DNA of 64,000 nt from Terebella lapidaria. Taxonomy: Eukaryota > Annelida > Polychaeta > Terebellida > Terebellidae. The notes below the pieces were generated by a model. It worked only from the letters and a program-made list of their open reading frames with translations. It had not been told where the DNA came from and did no database searches. The DNA lies in NCBI GenBank assembly GCA_949152475.1, contig OX424560.1, forward strand, positions 22,135,106 through 22,199,105. Direction: 5' to 3'. The translations under genes were made by a program, and so were the position numbers. Each line of letters starts with the position of its first letter. The first letter of the stretch is position 1. Positions 48,838 through 61,940 of this stretch are shown one piece after another.

Positions 48838-50415
48838 CAGTGTAGGAAAGTTTTGAATAGATCGAAAATTTTCACATTCTGATTAATTAGTCAACCGGTG
48901 AATTGGATTTATGACATCCAGTCATGCGCAACATATGCTAGGCTGTTCAAAGCACTCAACTGAGTTTTCTCAGACGATATTATGGTACGATATGATTGAT
49001 CACGCGATGGAAATTGGCCAATTGTAGTGTACTCGTTTCTTACGGGCAATCCCTTACTAACACCGATGGGTATGAAAGTAAATGACTGGCCTCTGTTGGC
49101 CTGGAAACTCTCTTAGCTGTACAAGCGGTGATTGTCTGACCATTCGGCGTCAACTGAGTGCTGATTTGTGCAACAGAATATTGGACTGCGGCAAGCGGTG
49201 TCCAGTAAGAAGGAGATTGCCCGGACTTTCCAGGTCACCAAGAAGCTGTTTTTGAAATCCTAAAATGGTATCGTGAGACCGGGTTAGCAACACCATGGCC
49301 TAGGTCAGGTCGACCCAACATATCAAGCCGGATGGAGCCATCCTCCCAGCTCTGAGTCGAGTGAATGCGTTTCACCAACGTTCCTGTGACGAGTCGTTTG
49401 GCGATCTACCGAACGCTGGGTATTTCGCCAGACGACCCCTGAAGAAGCCTACGCTACAAAGACGACACCGACAGGCGCGATTTGCATGGGCGCGTGACCA
49501 CCTGAACTGGCTTGTTGGTTATTGGGAACATGTCAATTTCAGTGATGAATCCAAATTCCTGCTTCATCGACAAGCCGTGTCCGAGTCTGCAGACTGAACC
49601 ACGAAGCCCTCCAGGATGATTGTGTGCTTCCTAGGGTGCAAGCTGGCAGTGGCGGTGTCACTCAGTGGGGCACCTTCCATAGTGATGACAAGTCGGATCT
49701 GCACGTGCTGGAGGGGAACATGGAACAGCACCAGTACATTCGCGTCTTGGAAACCAAAATGTTTCCATTTGCAAGGAGACACTTCCAGGCAAATTTTGTC
49801 TTCCAAGACGCCAATGCTCCAGCCCATCAAGCCTTAGGAGTGACCAAATTCCTCCAAAACGCAGACCTGGAGCACATGGCATGGCCTGCGATGTCACCGG
49901 ATATGAACCCGATCGAGAATCTGTGGTGGGAAATCTCTCGGGCGCTGAACAAGCTGAACTGACCCAGGCAATACATGACTGTTGGCGAGATTTTTTCTGC
50001 TCAAAAACTCTCAAACCTAGTTTCTAGTATGTCTCGTCGTACTCGTGTCTTATACAACACTAGAGGGAGTCATACAAAGTACTAGATGGACTTTGTGTAT
50101 TCTGTTGTATCATTGAAACCATACTGGGTAAAATGAAATAATTTATAGCTTGTATACTGATGTGAGAATGAAGTAAAATTTAATCGCACAAAGTAGAATT
50201 TCCATATATTTTCGTCATGGTTTGACAATAAAGCCAATAATTCACATAGGTGATTGAAATTCTGACATAAACTGCTATCTGTTGATTGGATATTATGTGG
50301 GCAAAGAAAAAAATGGCCACAGATCATGGAAATAATGCAACATTTTCTCACAGAAAACTTCTAAAAGTTAAAACTAAAAATAATTGTGATATATTACAAA
50401 CGTTTTCCTACACTG
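48838..50415 (+). mobile_element. Tc1/mariner element, 1.58 kb
   Basis: Bounded by TA (48836-48837, 50416-50417), with TIR CAGTGTAGGAAA and its reverse complement followed by about 12 more weakly matching bases. The unit F paralog has the uninterrupted site at about 60586-60590, which proves insertion. It contains a transposase region on plus (next entry). Target TA and length are standard for Tc1 elements. Confidence 0.93.
49160..49985 (+). pseudogene. Tc1-type (DDE) transposase, decayed
   Basis: Pieces in order: an N-terminal helix-turn-helix remnant around 49180-49330 (SKKEIARTFQ-like, RSGRPN-like), RRPLKKPTLQRRHRQARFAW, VNFSDESKF with the first catalytic Asp, then QWGTFHSDD, FQDANAPAHQA and AMSPDMNPIENLWWE with the catalytic Glu. 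In relatives the second motif reads QDDNAPAH; here the Asp next to Asn is Ala, so a catalytic residue appears lost. The open frames are separated by stops and at least two frame changes (for example a TGA ends the frame at 49597, while the C-terminal half opens at 49624 in a different phase). Transposition would need an enzyme in trans. Confidence 0.9.
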
Positions 50416-50417
50416 TA

Positions 50418-52110
50418 TTTCTCCAGTTATGGTGATAGTTCAGGTGTGAATTCTATCCTTATTTGTATCATTGTATCATTATTCGTTTGCTGCATTGTCC
50501 AGGAAAGAGGACACAGTAAAGAATGAAGGAAAGAAAATGTCTATTAATTAATGTAACGCTTTCAAGTAAAAATACAATGCCTTCTGTAATATCACTGATG
50601 AATGTGATGTTTTATGGTACTGGCAGACAAGATTCACTAATTAATAATATGCTGAAATGCATACCAGTATGTCTGGCGGTGTCTTGTATAACCCATATAA
50701 CCCATGCATGTGTGTTGATGATAGAAATGCTAAATTAAATTACCAACTTACTTCAGTCTTCAATATCCGATTGATGAAAAAGTCATGAAATCTTTGCTTA
50801 AAGTTATGGTTTTATAGTCTTCATTGGTCCTCTAGCTTCACGAAAGAAGACAAGTCATGACAGTACTGGATTTTTATTCGTAGTACCATCAAAATCATTT
50901 GTGCATTGTAATTGCATTGCTGACACAAAAGGCACAGTAAATTTTTGCGAGGATAATCATCTAAACAGGGTTTTAAATGATTTGAATGAATGGTCTGTGT
51001 GTATACATTTCCTGAATAAACTAATTCCAAAGATTAACAAACTACACAGAATGGTACGTGTCCTGCAAATGGGACAGGCGGATCGCGAGGGGCACAGGTA
51101 GAAATGTGTCTTCTCACTTTCTTCTGACTTAATGCTGATGACCAAAAATTCTACAAAACCTTTACATCAATGATTTTACACAGAGACTGGAAACTTATTC
51201 AAAATGAGAATCTTGATATCAAAACCTATTTGATGGATAACAATATCAAAATAAAAAAGAAAGTTCTCGTCTTAATGCAACATTTTGATTTAGTTGAGCT
51301 ATGGTGCACAAAATATCCAACTAAGAAGCAGAATATCCGATTTCAGATATCACCTTTAAAATGTCGAGATTAGATATGTTGATAATTCTTTCAGATGTGA
51401 TGACCCTGACATAAGCATGTGAAATAGAACCCAGATATGTTTCATATTTCCAACCATATGAATCATGATCTGTCGAATATCGTAACATATGATAGAAAAT
51501 CGAAACAATGAAGTATTGTGGCTTGGATTTATATTATTAATATATCTGACAACACCTTATTGAAAAACCGTATAGGTGGCATCGTCGGTATTGAACGTCG
51601 TATTAGATGTGCTCAACCCTAGACCAATCAGAGAAAGGGTTAGGCACAGCCCCTAAATATGATTTGTTCTCATGTGAAGAACCCTGTCTCGTCATAGAAA
51701 ACTACTGACCATATCTGTTGAAGATTATTTCAGTGATCATATATTTTATGCATATCGATAGTTTGATGCTTGCAAGATGATGTCTTCCGTAGTCACAATA
51801 GTAAACTTTGTAACCATAATATATATTTGGCCACGAGCAACGTCAGAGATCGTGTTTGTCAAATATAATTTTTCATTCCACCTATATAATGTGGTGTGAT
51901 AAAATACATTTGTTAGTTGTGCCAGTAATCAGCACAGCGTGCAATGCCCAATAGATCTACCCATACTGGTCTTTCCATCAGACGCGAAAACATTGCCTTT
52001 GTTCTAGAAAGATGAGATCCATCCTCATAAGTCATGAATTGGCTTTGCTAAGCTCATGTTTTTTTGCTAGAAGCACGTTCAAGCTATGTTTCGAAGGCAC
52101 AAATGGGTAT
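50418..52110. repeat. Low-copy block, unit E (5' part, anchor M11 and M2)
   Basis: Aligns with 60590-61945: GACAAGATTCACTAATTAAT, ATGGGACAGGCGGATCGCGA, ATATATTTGGCCACGAGCAA and GTGCCAGTAATCAGCACAGC. The E copy carries 51162-51511, which is absent from the later copy. The word GGACAGGCGGATCGCGAGG is GC-rich and strongly conserved between copies. No gene. Confidence 0.75.
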
Positions 52111-55100
52111 CACAGCAGTCATGCAATGGCCATATGCTAGAAGTTCTTCAAGTATGAGTTATGGTATCTAAGCTAGTTTCTTCCAAAGGCGCTAAAAAGA
52201 AGGATATATATAAAAAAACAATCATGCCTACTCACGATGTGAACCTCTCTGCGTCTATTAGTTATCAAAATGACAACTGATGCACAGACGGAATTGAAAT
52301 CAAACACTGCTTTCTTTTTCGACAGTGATGTGCACACACATAATTCATCATTTAACATTCGCAGTCTGTTGTTGTGTGCATGAAACTAAATGATGTGCTT
52401 CACATTGCTATCTTTCTCACTCATCAAAGAGAGTAATGGGAACCACAGCAGGGATATAATGGTCCCGTGATAAATGACAATGTTATACCAGTGATGGACA
52501 ATCAGGACTTTGCAGTTTTCAACCGCATGGAAATGATCCCTCGCTGATGATTATCACACTCTGGTGATTTTCTCAACAAAGCACTATGACGTATTGTTGC
52601 TTGTGTTTGATTTTCTTTGATTTTATTCTCCCCATGAGTGTATTGTGTCTGCTATGAAAGTAACCTTCTTCTCAACCTTATTCGACTCACTATTTCACAT
52701 TATATTCTAGAAAGGCACCATATACACTGCCAGAATGAACGTGAAACACGTCTGATGTGTCTGGCCTTTCATATCATGAAAATCGTGACGAATGTCTGAC
52801 ATTTCTCTTATATAATCTGATATTCCCACTGGTGAATAAGTATTAACTGGTGGATTGTACATACGATATCATCACTACGTACGAACAGTTTGGCTATTAG
52901 GAATCAAAGCCTAACTATAAAATAGTGTTTTCTCCAGAGAGCCGCATTTTATTTTATTTGAATGTAAATATCAATCTATTACCACCAATACAGCCCATTT
53001 TTGATGATTCCAATAACAAACATATGTGAGAATGGTTTTGTTTACGTATTGTATTTTCAGATGCGAGATGACTCAGGTTACTGGAGACAGCTGGATGAGT
53101 AAAGCTCAAGTGTACAACCATCCACGTGGAGGCGACCCGCGCTGGCAGACACAAGTTGGACACCGACCGAGAAACATCAGACATTTGGATTCTGTATATT
53201 TTATTTTGTACATAGTATTTCTACATTAAAACTTCTAAAACTAAACAGGTTCGTTGTTGTTAGTTCTTGTGTAATAGCGGTGAAATACGGAATAGACAAT
53301 GGTGAATCTGGGATACGTAACAATACAAAATAACTTGACATCCAGAGTCCTTGGTTCGTTTTTAGAAACTATGCTTGTTGAGCGTGCAGTCTTCATTTGT
53401 TCAACATTCGTGAGTTTTCCAGGCAAGTAAATATTTTCAATGGAATAAATCGTAAATCTGAAATGGTGATATTTAGTTCAAGACTGTAACTTCCATAATG
53501 TGATGACACATATTTTGAACGCACTTGATTTTAAATGGGTATTCATGACTTATTGAAATCAAGTTCATTATAGTTTTGTTATATGTTCTTTTTCTGAATG
53601 ACATTTTTTGTTAAATGACATTATTGATGCAACTAACTGAATTAATATGGACCTTAATATTCTGTAATATTGGTAATAATTTGACACATAAAATACTATT
53701 ATTGGATAGTTTTATGGAGCACTTGTTCAACTCTCCCATGACTGCAGGATAGTAATCAATTCCCAAAGTGGATGAGTCAATAAAGGTACCCAACACAAAG
53801 CAGAAACCTTATCGGTACCAATCCACTTGGGTACAATTCTGGGGAAATCTCCTTGATATAGATCATAAACTGATGAGAAATTTATGGATAACATGTTATA
53901 TGTCGGGTCCCAATTCTAGGTGAATTAAACAACCTCGTTTACGACCGGACAAATATACTACCATGATGTCCTATGTACATATTTCATGTGAAATCTATAC
54001 ATCAATCACCATAACATTAATTATATAGCCTAGTAAAATGACTGGCATTAGGCAGATACAAAGTAAATTATTGTGAAAAGAGTGTTCATCATTATTGTTA
54101 CCAATAGTTTCTCCCCCACATTTAATGTATACTTTGTACCTTTGTTGGTGATCGTCTGTGTTCCCCGATGTGATTAAAAAACATGATTTGGTTAATGATT
54201 TAATCTGTGCAAAATCATAGTGTCAACTTATTAATGCCATTATTTCTCACTTATTATTATTGATATACGTTTCGCGAATATCATTTCTCATACAATGTAA
54301 TCACGAAAATGCATGGATCTGTTGACCTCATCCACGAACATAACCCATGTGTCACCCAAGCGCTGTCGCAATTTAGATTCATTGCAAACAGCGATCAGTA
54401 GTTCTTGGCCACCCACGAAAAGAAATCGAAAAAAAAGTCCATTACAATAACCTTTTTCATTTATATACACCACGATGACCTTTCACATCTATATACAATA
54501 TCGAAGGCTGTATATACATTCTTCGCGGAATTAGCGAGACAGCAACAAAGACTACACACGCCGAATTGAACTGTTCCATATATGATTTCATCTTTACATA
54601 CATGTATCAACCCATAATGCACTAGAGACACTGGACGACCGGATATCATCAATACCTTTTAGCTTGTTTTGAGCTGGTACGTCATCAATTAACTGGATCA
54701 TTCCTTTGTCGAATGTGTGTCCAACGATCAAAACACTAGTGTACTGGTAGCTCCAGTGAAGCACATTGCAAGTGAGAACAATTTCTACGTGGATTGAATA
54801 TATCATTTTATAATCAACACATCATACGTATCCACCAAATGCGGCTTGCACGTTCGAAGTACTCTCTGTGAACAATAAATCATATCGGTTATTATCGCAA
54901 AATAAAATAGGAGATCAGTTTACATATATTTGTTCATAAGGGTCCCTCAGTATGTTTCATAGGACATTGTTTCAACTATTCAAGTAAATTGAATATTCTA
55001 TTTCGATTTCCTTCTTAGGGCAGAAGACTAATTCTTCATTTTCTCTCATTATTGTAGCACAATAAATGCTATGATATTTGGATAAATGCTAAATGCTATT

Positions 55101-55560
55101 TGGATAGTGTTTAGGAATGACCGATTGTCAAGTCGTGAGGCTTGGTACAATCTGGTCTTGGTATACACCAGGTTTGAGCCAAAGAGAGGACTCTTGAATA
55201 CACTAATATATATGGAATGCATGGGTGATTGCAACAGGTACATCGTTGATACCAAAGGAATACAAAACAAGCAGTAGAACTTTGATATGTATTTTACTAT
55301 CACGATCCATTACTGCAGGGGCTCCGCGCACCTGTTCAACTTCCACTTGCTTCATTCTTGTTCCAAGAACGTAATATTTTACGAGACAATCATCCCCATT
55401 AATGCCCATGTGGTAGTTTGGCTGTGGCTCACTAGCTATCAATATGACGTTATTTCCGTAACGAGATCTCGCTACCTCTAATAACGTAACCACATGCATC
55501 ATGAATTTGTTTGCCATAGGAGTACAACCAGTATGTAAAGCTTCATACATGCATGCATGG
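52111..55560. repeat. Low-copy block, unit E (3' part)
   Basis: Anchors M3 52435-52590, M9 53340-53830 and M8 55320-55450 align with units A, B and C in the expected order. The sequence between 53.9 and 55.0 kb is private; minus frames there (54288-54473, 54594-54806) are slightly protein-like but unsupported. Confidence 0.65.
53062..53230 (+). other. Possible terminal exon or retro-fragment
   Basis: TGTATTTTCAG (53051-53061) is a fair 3' splice site, followed by a GC-richer stretch (AAGTGTACAACCATCCACGT, GACCCGCGCTGGCAG) unlike its AT-rich surroundings, and an ATTAAA poly(A)-type signal at about 53225. The frame reads CEMTQVTGDSWMSKAQVYNH and further to VYFILYIVFLH-stop. No homolog recognised. 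It lies in a gap between shared anchors of the block. Confidence 0.25.
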
Positions 55561-57100
55561 TGTTGTTTGTTCCAGTGCACTTTTCATTGGAGGTCTGTGG
55601 GTGGTATTGTCTTCTCGTCTACTCTGTAGGTATTGTCGTTTAGGTCTGTGTTCATAATATTGATTTTCACGACATTTAACTATCATGTAGGTCATGGTTT
55701 CCCATGATCCTCATATGGACATGGTTATGGTGGTAATAACAGTACGTTGCATAACCTTACAAATGCAAATAGTGGATGCACACAGTGTCGTTTCATGGAC
55801 AAGAACGACAGTGAAAATCCGAGGTCATTATTTAGAAATTATATTTTTTCTCTGCAGATGGCAATTTAGACATTATATGTTATAGATGACATTCTGCTAA
55901 TCATTCAGAGTATCCAATGAATGTGAAGTTACCAATAAAGGTACTGGATAGATTGGGAAAAATATGTGGGTAAAAATTTGGGGCATTTCAAATGACTTAT
56001 GACACACATCTCGCAAATAAAATGCCATACTTATTCATTTCTCCCAAGTATCACGTCTTTTCAAACAATATCAGTATTCCATGTAGTAAGTGGCAAGTTC
56101 AGGCGAAAGTCACAAACTGATCATTCCCACAGCCAATTAAAAAAAGGTATCATGAAAGTAATCAGATGTCCTGTTCTTTGTCTAAACTGCTAATTGTTTT
56201 TTTCTTGAAAGATATTACTAGCAAATTTCACACGAGTCTGTTTTCATCCTATCGATCATTTTTCAAAGGTAGCATTTAATCGTGAGTAGCTCCATTTCTT
56301 GTCAGGTCAATTGATATGATTTAGACGTATTCTGGTTGGAAAACTTGGAAATGTTTAGCATTTATTTGAAAACAAATCAAAGACAATTTTTTATTGCTCC
56401 AATATCCTAAGCAAAAGGCACGCTACATGTTAGGACTGCCCTGAAAACAAATCAATGTGTTTTATTTTAGCATTTGCAAGTCTTCTCTTTCGATTTCCCA
56501 AAGGGAATCATCCGATGGTGTTTGTAGTATGCAGAATCATTCTTGTGTGGCTGCTGAATTGCGTTGATCAATAAGAGCGCTACCATCACATATATTTAAT
56601 TGTCTACGATATTTGTAATCAGGACAAAAGTGGGCCATGATCACCCCTTATTCATATACAAGTCACAGCATATTACCCAAAATAGAGTACATTTCTCATT
56701 GCATTGGCTTCCGTCTCTCTGGTAAACGTTACTGGGACATAGCCTAGACACTCGTGTTAGAAATTCCAGATGGACAATGAAAGCTACAAACGCATTATAT
56801 GGTCACATCTTGGCACATGAGGAGACAGAAAGACCATATTGTGCCATGGTTTCTCATCTCAGTCCGTGGAAGAGATGAGATATAGTGACCTACAGGGTTT
56901 TAACTTGTGGGTCAATATTGACCTCGACTTTCAACCTTTGACCTTGAAATTTCTTGGAGCAAAAGAACTCAGCATTGGCTATGAACTGGTGTATCATCAG
57001 ATTTTTACACACATTATTGAGGCTTTTATCCGCATGGACAACTTGGAACATGCAATTTCGCTTGTCATGAGAGTGACTTCGTTGCCATAGAAAAGTCAAT
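55561..57100. other. No gene seen
   Basis: AT-rich, with only chance frames; an 83-codon plus frame at 56839-57090 overlaps the start of the repeat below and is not credible as a gene. Confidence 0.5.
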
Positions 57101-57605
57101 TACCTCATAACGAATTGACCAATCGGGCTAAAAATTGATATTGAGCATAATGGACCAGTCCCACATCGTTTCCGAGCATCAGATCGAAAATCGGAAGAGG
57201 TGACCTCCAAGGTCAAATATTCGACCTCAGGCAAATTTCTCAAGGTCAAAGGTCAAAATGACAAAAAATCGAACTCGAGTATATCTAAAATATGCACTTG
57301 ATTTGAAGTCTCTATGACGATTAGAACCGGAGTCATGGGCACTTATGTGTTTTCAACGTTTTGCATGACGTTGACCTTGGACCTAGTATCACTAAAGTAG
57401 TGCAGTGCCTGCCCAGTAACCCTCCGATATTGAGTGCGTAGTTTGAGACAATTCGAGTATAAATTGTGTACTTTAGACTGCCCTAAAACAAACACATCAA
57501 TCCAAGAACGAACCAACATACTTGCCGAAATCTTAAGATTCTGGCAAGTAACAAACAGGGAGACAGACAGACCCAAATGCAATACCCTCGCCTCCGGGTA
57601 TTTTT
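57101..57605 (+). repeat. GACCT-rich dispersed repeat with CTCGCCTCCGGG tail
   Basis: Many [A/C]AAGGTCAAA / TTGACCTTGGACCTA words precede a 3' tail ACAGGGAGACAGACAGACCC, AATACCCTCGCCTCCGGGTA in which the last part forms a small hairpin. This tail is familiar from dispersed repeats of marine invertebrates (SINE or LINE 3' end). No coding. Related GGTCAAGTTCAAGGTCA sequence lies at 63.5-63.8 kb. Confidence 0.5.
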
Positions 57606-59221
57606 GACCATGAGTTCTTGCATGTTATTGTTCCCTGAAGTGAAAACACAATGTCGGTCAGATTTCACATTCCTAGTCACATGTCGATCATAACGTATCT
57701 CAAGTATCGCCACATCACAGGAGAACAACAATGGTCATGGCAGCTTACTACCATGTAAACATGAATTACCATAACAATTTCAGCAACATTCTGATGTGAG
57801 TGAGTTAAAATCTGACTGAAATAAGCATGTGCATTGCTTGGTTCCAAATGTATTTCAACCTACATATATTAATTCAGTACTGAAAACTACTTTACTAGGA
57901 AACAAAGTCCGAATGTTCTCCTTCATAAAGACTGAGTTACATTTTGGCAAAATAAAATGTGATGTGACGAACCTATGTACAGGAAGTGTATTGATTTTTA
58001 AAGTAATCAGGGGTATCAAACAGTCTGGAATGTTATGGCTCATCAGGTATAGATACATGTATGTCATGAACTCAAGCATTGTGAATATAACTGGTAATGT
58101 AAACCTTGATTTAAATTTTGTGATGAATTAGATGCTGTTGTGTTCCAACATAACCAAGTTATCAGTCACACTCGCCATCAGGATCTTGTCTCCATCCTAA
58201 CAAGCGTGATATTGGCGTTGAAACAAACATGATGACACATGGGGATTGAATTATTGTCCGCTCCCAAATGACATTACGAGGCAGTCTTTTGTTTAGGTCA
58301 TCTGATCCTGGTAGCATTGAGGCTGCGAAATGGACTGCGAAATTCATATAAACTTGAGCCTGCGAAATTCCATCCAAAGTCTGATGTATTCATTATTCAA
58401 AATATTATGGTATCTCTAATACAACATTATTAGATGATATCCAAAAATGATATCACAAAATTAAAATTCTCAAGAATATCTGCCATTTGACTAAACCGCT
58501 GTGTATAGTAGGTAATAATGACGTAAAAATACACATTTTCAGCCTCGACATTTCCCTTGAATTACAACAATTACCACATATACATATCAATGAAGAATCA
58601 ATTTACCTAATTGTGAAGTCTTGGAGCCTAAAACAACTTTAAAAGATTTCTCTCGGGGATCGTATTGCCGCTAATCCAAGCTAATGGGCACCCAAATGTA
58701 AATATACGAAGTGTTTTAGACCATATGTTGGTTGGTACTTCTAGAACAATATTTGAATCATTCGAGAGAAATGATGCACGAGAAGAATACAAAGGAAACC
58801 ATGCAGTTACCATGGCAATAATAGGATTCTAATGGCAATGACTACAGGGATGTTCATTTTCGAATTACCAAGGAAGACATGAAACCTTGTATGGTGCTGG
58901 AATATATTTTATGTGCCTAATAATATAGCACTGTATTTATACCAGTCATAATGTATACATTTGCGAGATATGCACCTCCACTCCATGAGAATATTAGCCT
59001 CATGATCAGACATTCCCTCTAACGGTATGCAAATCAGATGGTTTACTGTGTTATGCACAAGGAAGTAAATGGGGCTTAAGTATCACAGTTTATCATTGAA
59101 AAGTAGGCGGCTTGGGAAGAAAATTTGAGAGGAGTGCATGGATGGAATAAACATTCGTTTGTATAGTGTGGAGCATGCGTATTTAGAGTATAAACCGCAA
59201 TAAAACTCAAGGTCCGACAGG

Positions 59222-59840
59222 TCGTATTTTATTATTATTATTATTATTACCCGTGATTTATACAGCGCATATCCAGACGTTCTATGCGCTTCACACAAAT
59301 TACACAAAGTACACAAAACTATACAAAGTACACAAATTACACAAAAGTACGAAAGTATTGAGTTTTTAAGTTGCATTTAAAATTGACTATAGTTGAGGAA
59401 TCTCGGACATGTTGTGGGAGGTCATTCCAGATCTTTGGGGCTGAGTGAAAAAACGCAGCTGCTCCAACCCTTTTTCTGGGCGGAACCTTGACGAGGACTG
59501 AGGTGTCCAAGGCAGACCGAAGACTCCGGCGTGGGGTGTACGTCTGAAGCAGATCTGTGAGGTACTGAGGGGCCAGGTCGTGCAGGCATTTGTAGACGTA
59601 TGTTGCTATGCGGAAACGTATCCGTAGCTCACAAGGCAGCCAGTGCAGCTCTAACAACACAGGGGTTATGTGGTCGGAGTAGGATACACGTGCTATAACC
59701 CGTGCGGCGTTGTTCTGAACACGCTGGAATCGCTGCAGCTGTGATTTGGTGATGCCAGGGAGAAGAGCACAGCAATAGTCCATGCGAGTGACGACCAGAC
59801 TCTGGATCGCACTCTGGATCGCAGTCTTACTATCACGATC
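59222..59840 (-). mobile_element. 5'-truncated CR1/L2-type LINE
   Basis: On minus, the C-terminal part of a non-LTR reverse transcriptase is open: VVTRMDYCCALLPGI, LQRFQRVQNNAARVIARV, HITPVLLELHWLPCELRIRF, YKCLHDLAPQYLTDLL and APKIWNDLPQHVRDS. It is followed by a short 3' UTR ending in GCGCTGTATAAATCACGGG and an (ATT/AAT)n tail at 59230-59250. The 5' end is cut at about 59830, where repeat-block sequence (CTTACTATCACGATCCAT, as at 55300) resumes. 5' truncation and a microsatellite tail are typical of target-primed insertion. A fused 5' frame makes the ORF appear to start in the block (MEVEQVH). Confidence 0.88.
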
Positions 59841-61375
59841 CATCAGTGGAGAGGATTTGTGTACCTGTTCAACTTCCACAAGCTATATTCGTGTACCAAT
59901 GTCGTCAAATTTTACTAGGCAATCATCCCAGCTTACGTCCAAATGTTAGTGAGGTTGAACGCAATTCACTCACTATCCATATGATGATACGAGATCTTCA
60001 TAGGTATAGTAATACAGTCACATGCATCATAAGCCTGTTTTAGCACCAGAGTGGAAATATGACCTGGTGGTATTTTTTGTACGTCAAGTCCAACCAATTT
60101 GTGATGTTTTATATCACAATGCATGTTTCATTAGAGGTTTGTGGTGTAGCACTTTGGGGTGTAGGGGTTTTGTCCGCCTGATCTGTCAGTGTGAGGACTA
60201 TTTGGCATATTCACCAAGCCGTCGGAAAATAAAAACGACCACCCTGCGCAGACTGGCAATGCAATGGTACAAACGTTCACCCTTCGATTATTCATGTCAT
60301 GCCGTCCCACTTTATTTTCATGTTATATGCAGATAAACATTCATATAATGAGCCAAATGATGAAACATCAACGTTTCACAAAAGTACGATGCTGTGTTGT
60401 AATATGTATTTTTGCACTATTTCTAGAAACTACGGTGGCTTAGTGTGCCACATTTGTTTTCTTTATGTTCAAAAAACAAACACTTGCTACACATAGCAAA
60501 CTATTTTCTCCGTGTGTGATTACCATATTGATGTTTTCTTTAGAAAAAAATGAGTGTAGCAGAAATAAACCACCGAAGAAACAACACATATTTCACCAGT
60601 TCTGGTGATAGTTCAGATGTGGACCTTTGATTAATTTGTTTGCTGCATTGTTCAGGAAAGAGGACACAGTAAATAATGCAGGAAAGAAAATGTCTATGAA
60701 TTAATGTACCGGTTTCCAAGAAAAATTACATGTGTGATGTTTTATGGTACTGGCAGACAAGATTCACTAATTAATAATATGCTGGAAGGCAAACCAGTAT
60801 GTCTGGTGGTTTCTGGTAGAACCCATGCATGTGTTTTGATGATGTGCATGCTAAGTGAAGTTACCAACTCACTTCAGTCATCAATATCCGATTGATGAAC
60901 AAGCCTCAATTTTTGATACTATCAAAACCATGATATAGACGTGGAATCTTTGCTTAAGGGTATGGTTCTATAGTCTTCATTGATCTTCCAGCTTCACAAA
61001 GAGGCAAATCATCACAATACTGAATTTTTGCTCGTAGTACCATCAAAACCATTCGTGCTTGCAATAATGCTTTGTATTTAGCTGGTGTGTGCACTGCATT
61101 GTAATTGCATTGCTGACACAAAAGGCACAGTAAATGGTTGTGAGGTTAATGATGTAGACAGGGTTTTGGATGAGTCGCTGAATGGCCTGTGCGTATACAT
61201 TTTCTGAATAAAATAATTCAAAAGATTAACAAACTACACAGGATGGTACGTGTCCTGCAAATGGGACAGGCGGATCGCGAGGTGAACATGTAGAAATGTG
61301 TCTTCTCACTTTCTTCTGACTTAAAGCTGATGACCAAAAATTCTACAAAACCTCAAAGTATTGTGGCTTGGATTT

Positions 61376-61409
61376 AATTATTATTATTATTATTAATATT
61401 ATTATTATA
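61376..61409. repeat. ATT microsatellite
   Basis: An (ATT)n run with one interruption, in unit F; the unit E copy at about 51530 has only ATTATTAAT, so the run expanded after duplication. Confidence 0.9.
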
Positions 61410-61940
61410 GCGGACAACACCTTATTGTAAAACCATATAGGTGGCAACGTCGGTATTGAACGTCGTTTCAGATGTGCTCACTCCCAAGACCAATCAGAGA
61501 TAGGGTTAGGCACAGCTCCTAAAATGAATCGTTCTCAAGTGAAGAACTCTGTCACGTCATTGAAAACTAATAAATCTGTTAAAATTATTTCAGTGATCAT
61601 ATCATTTATGCATCGATAGTTTGATGTCTGCAAGATGATGTCTCTCGAGGTCACGATAGAAAACTTTGTAACCATAATATATATTTGGCCACGAGCAACG
61701 TCAGAGATCGTGTTTGTCAAATACAATTTTTCATTCCACCTACATGTAATGTGGTGTGATAAAATACATTTGTTAGTTGTGCCAGTAATCAGCACAGCGT
61801 GCAATGTCCAATAGATTTACTCATACTGGTCTTCCATCAGACGTGAAAACATTGCCTTTGTTCTAGAATGATGAGATCCATCCTCATAAGTCATGAATTG
61901 GCCTTGCCAAGCTCATGTTTTTGCTGGAAACACGTTCAAT

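Noticed and set aside
49658-50014. 118-codon minus frame
   Set aside because: Antisense to the Tc1 transposase C-terminal half.
54288-54806. Two minus frames with protein-like phrases (SVLIVGHTFDKGMI)
   Set aside because: No splice signals, no second copy and no family I can name.
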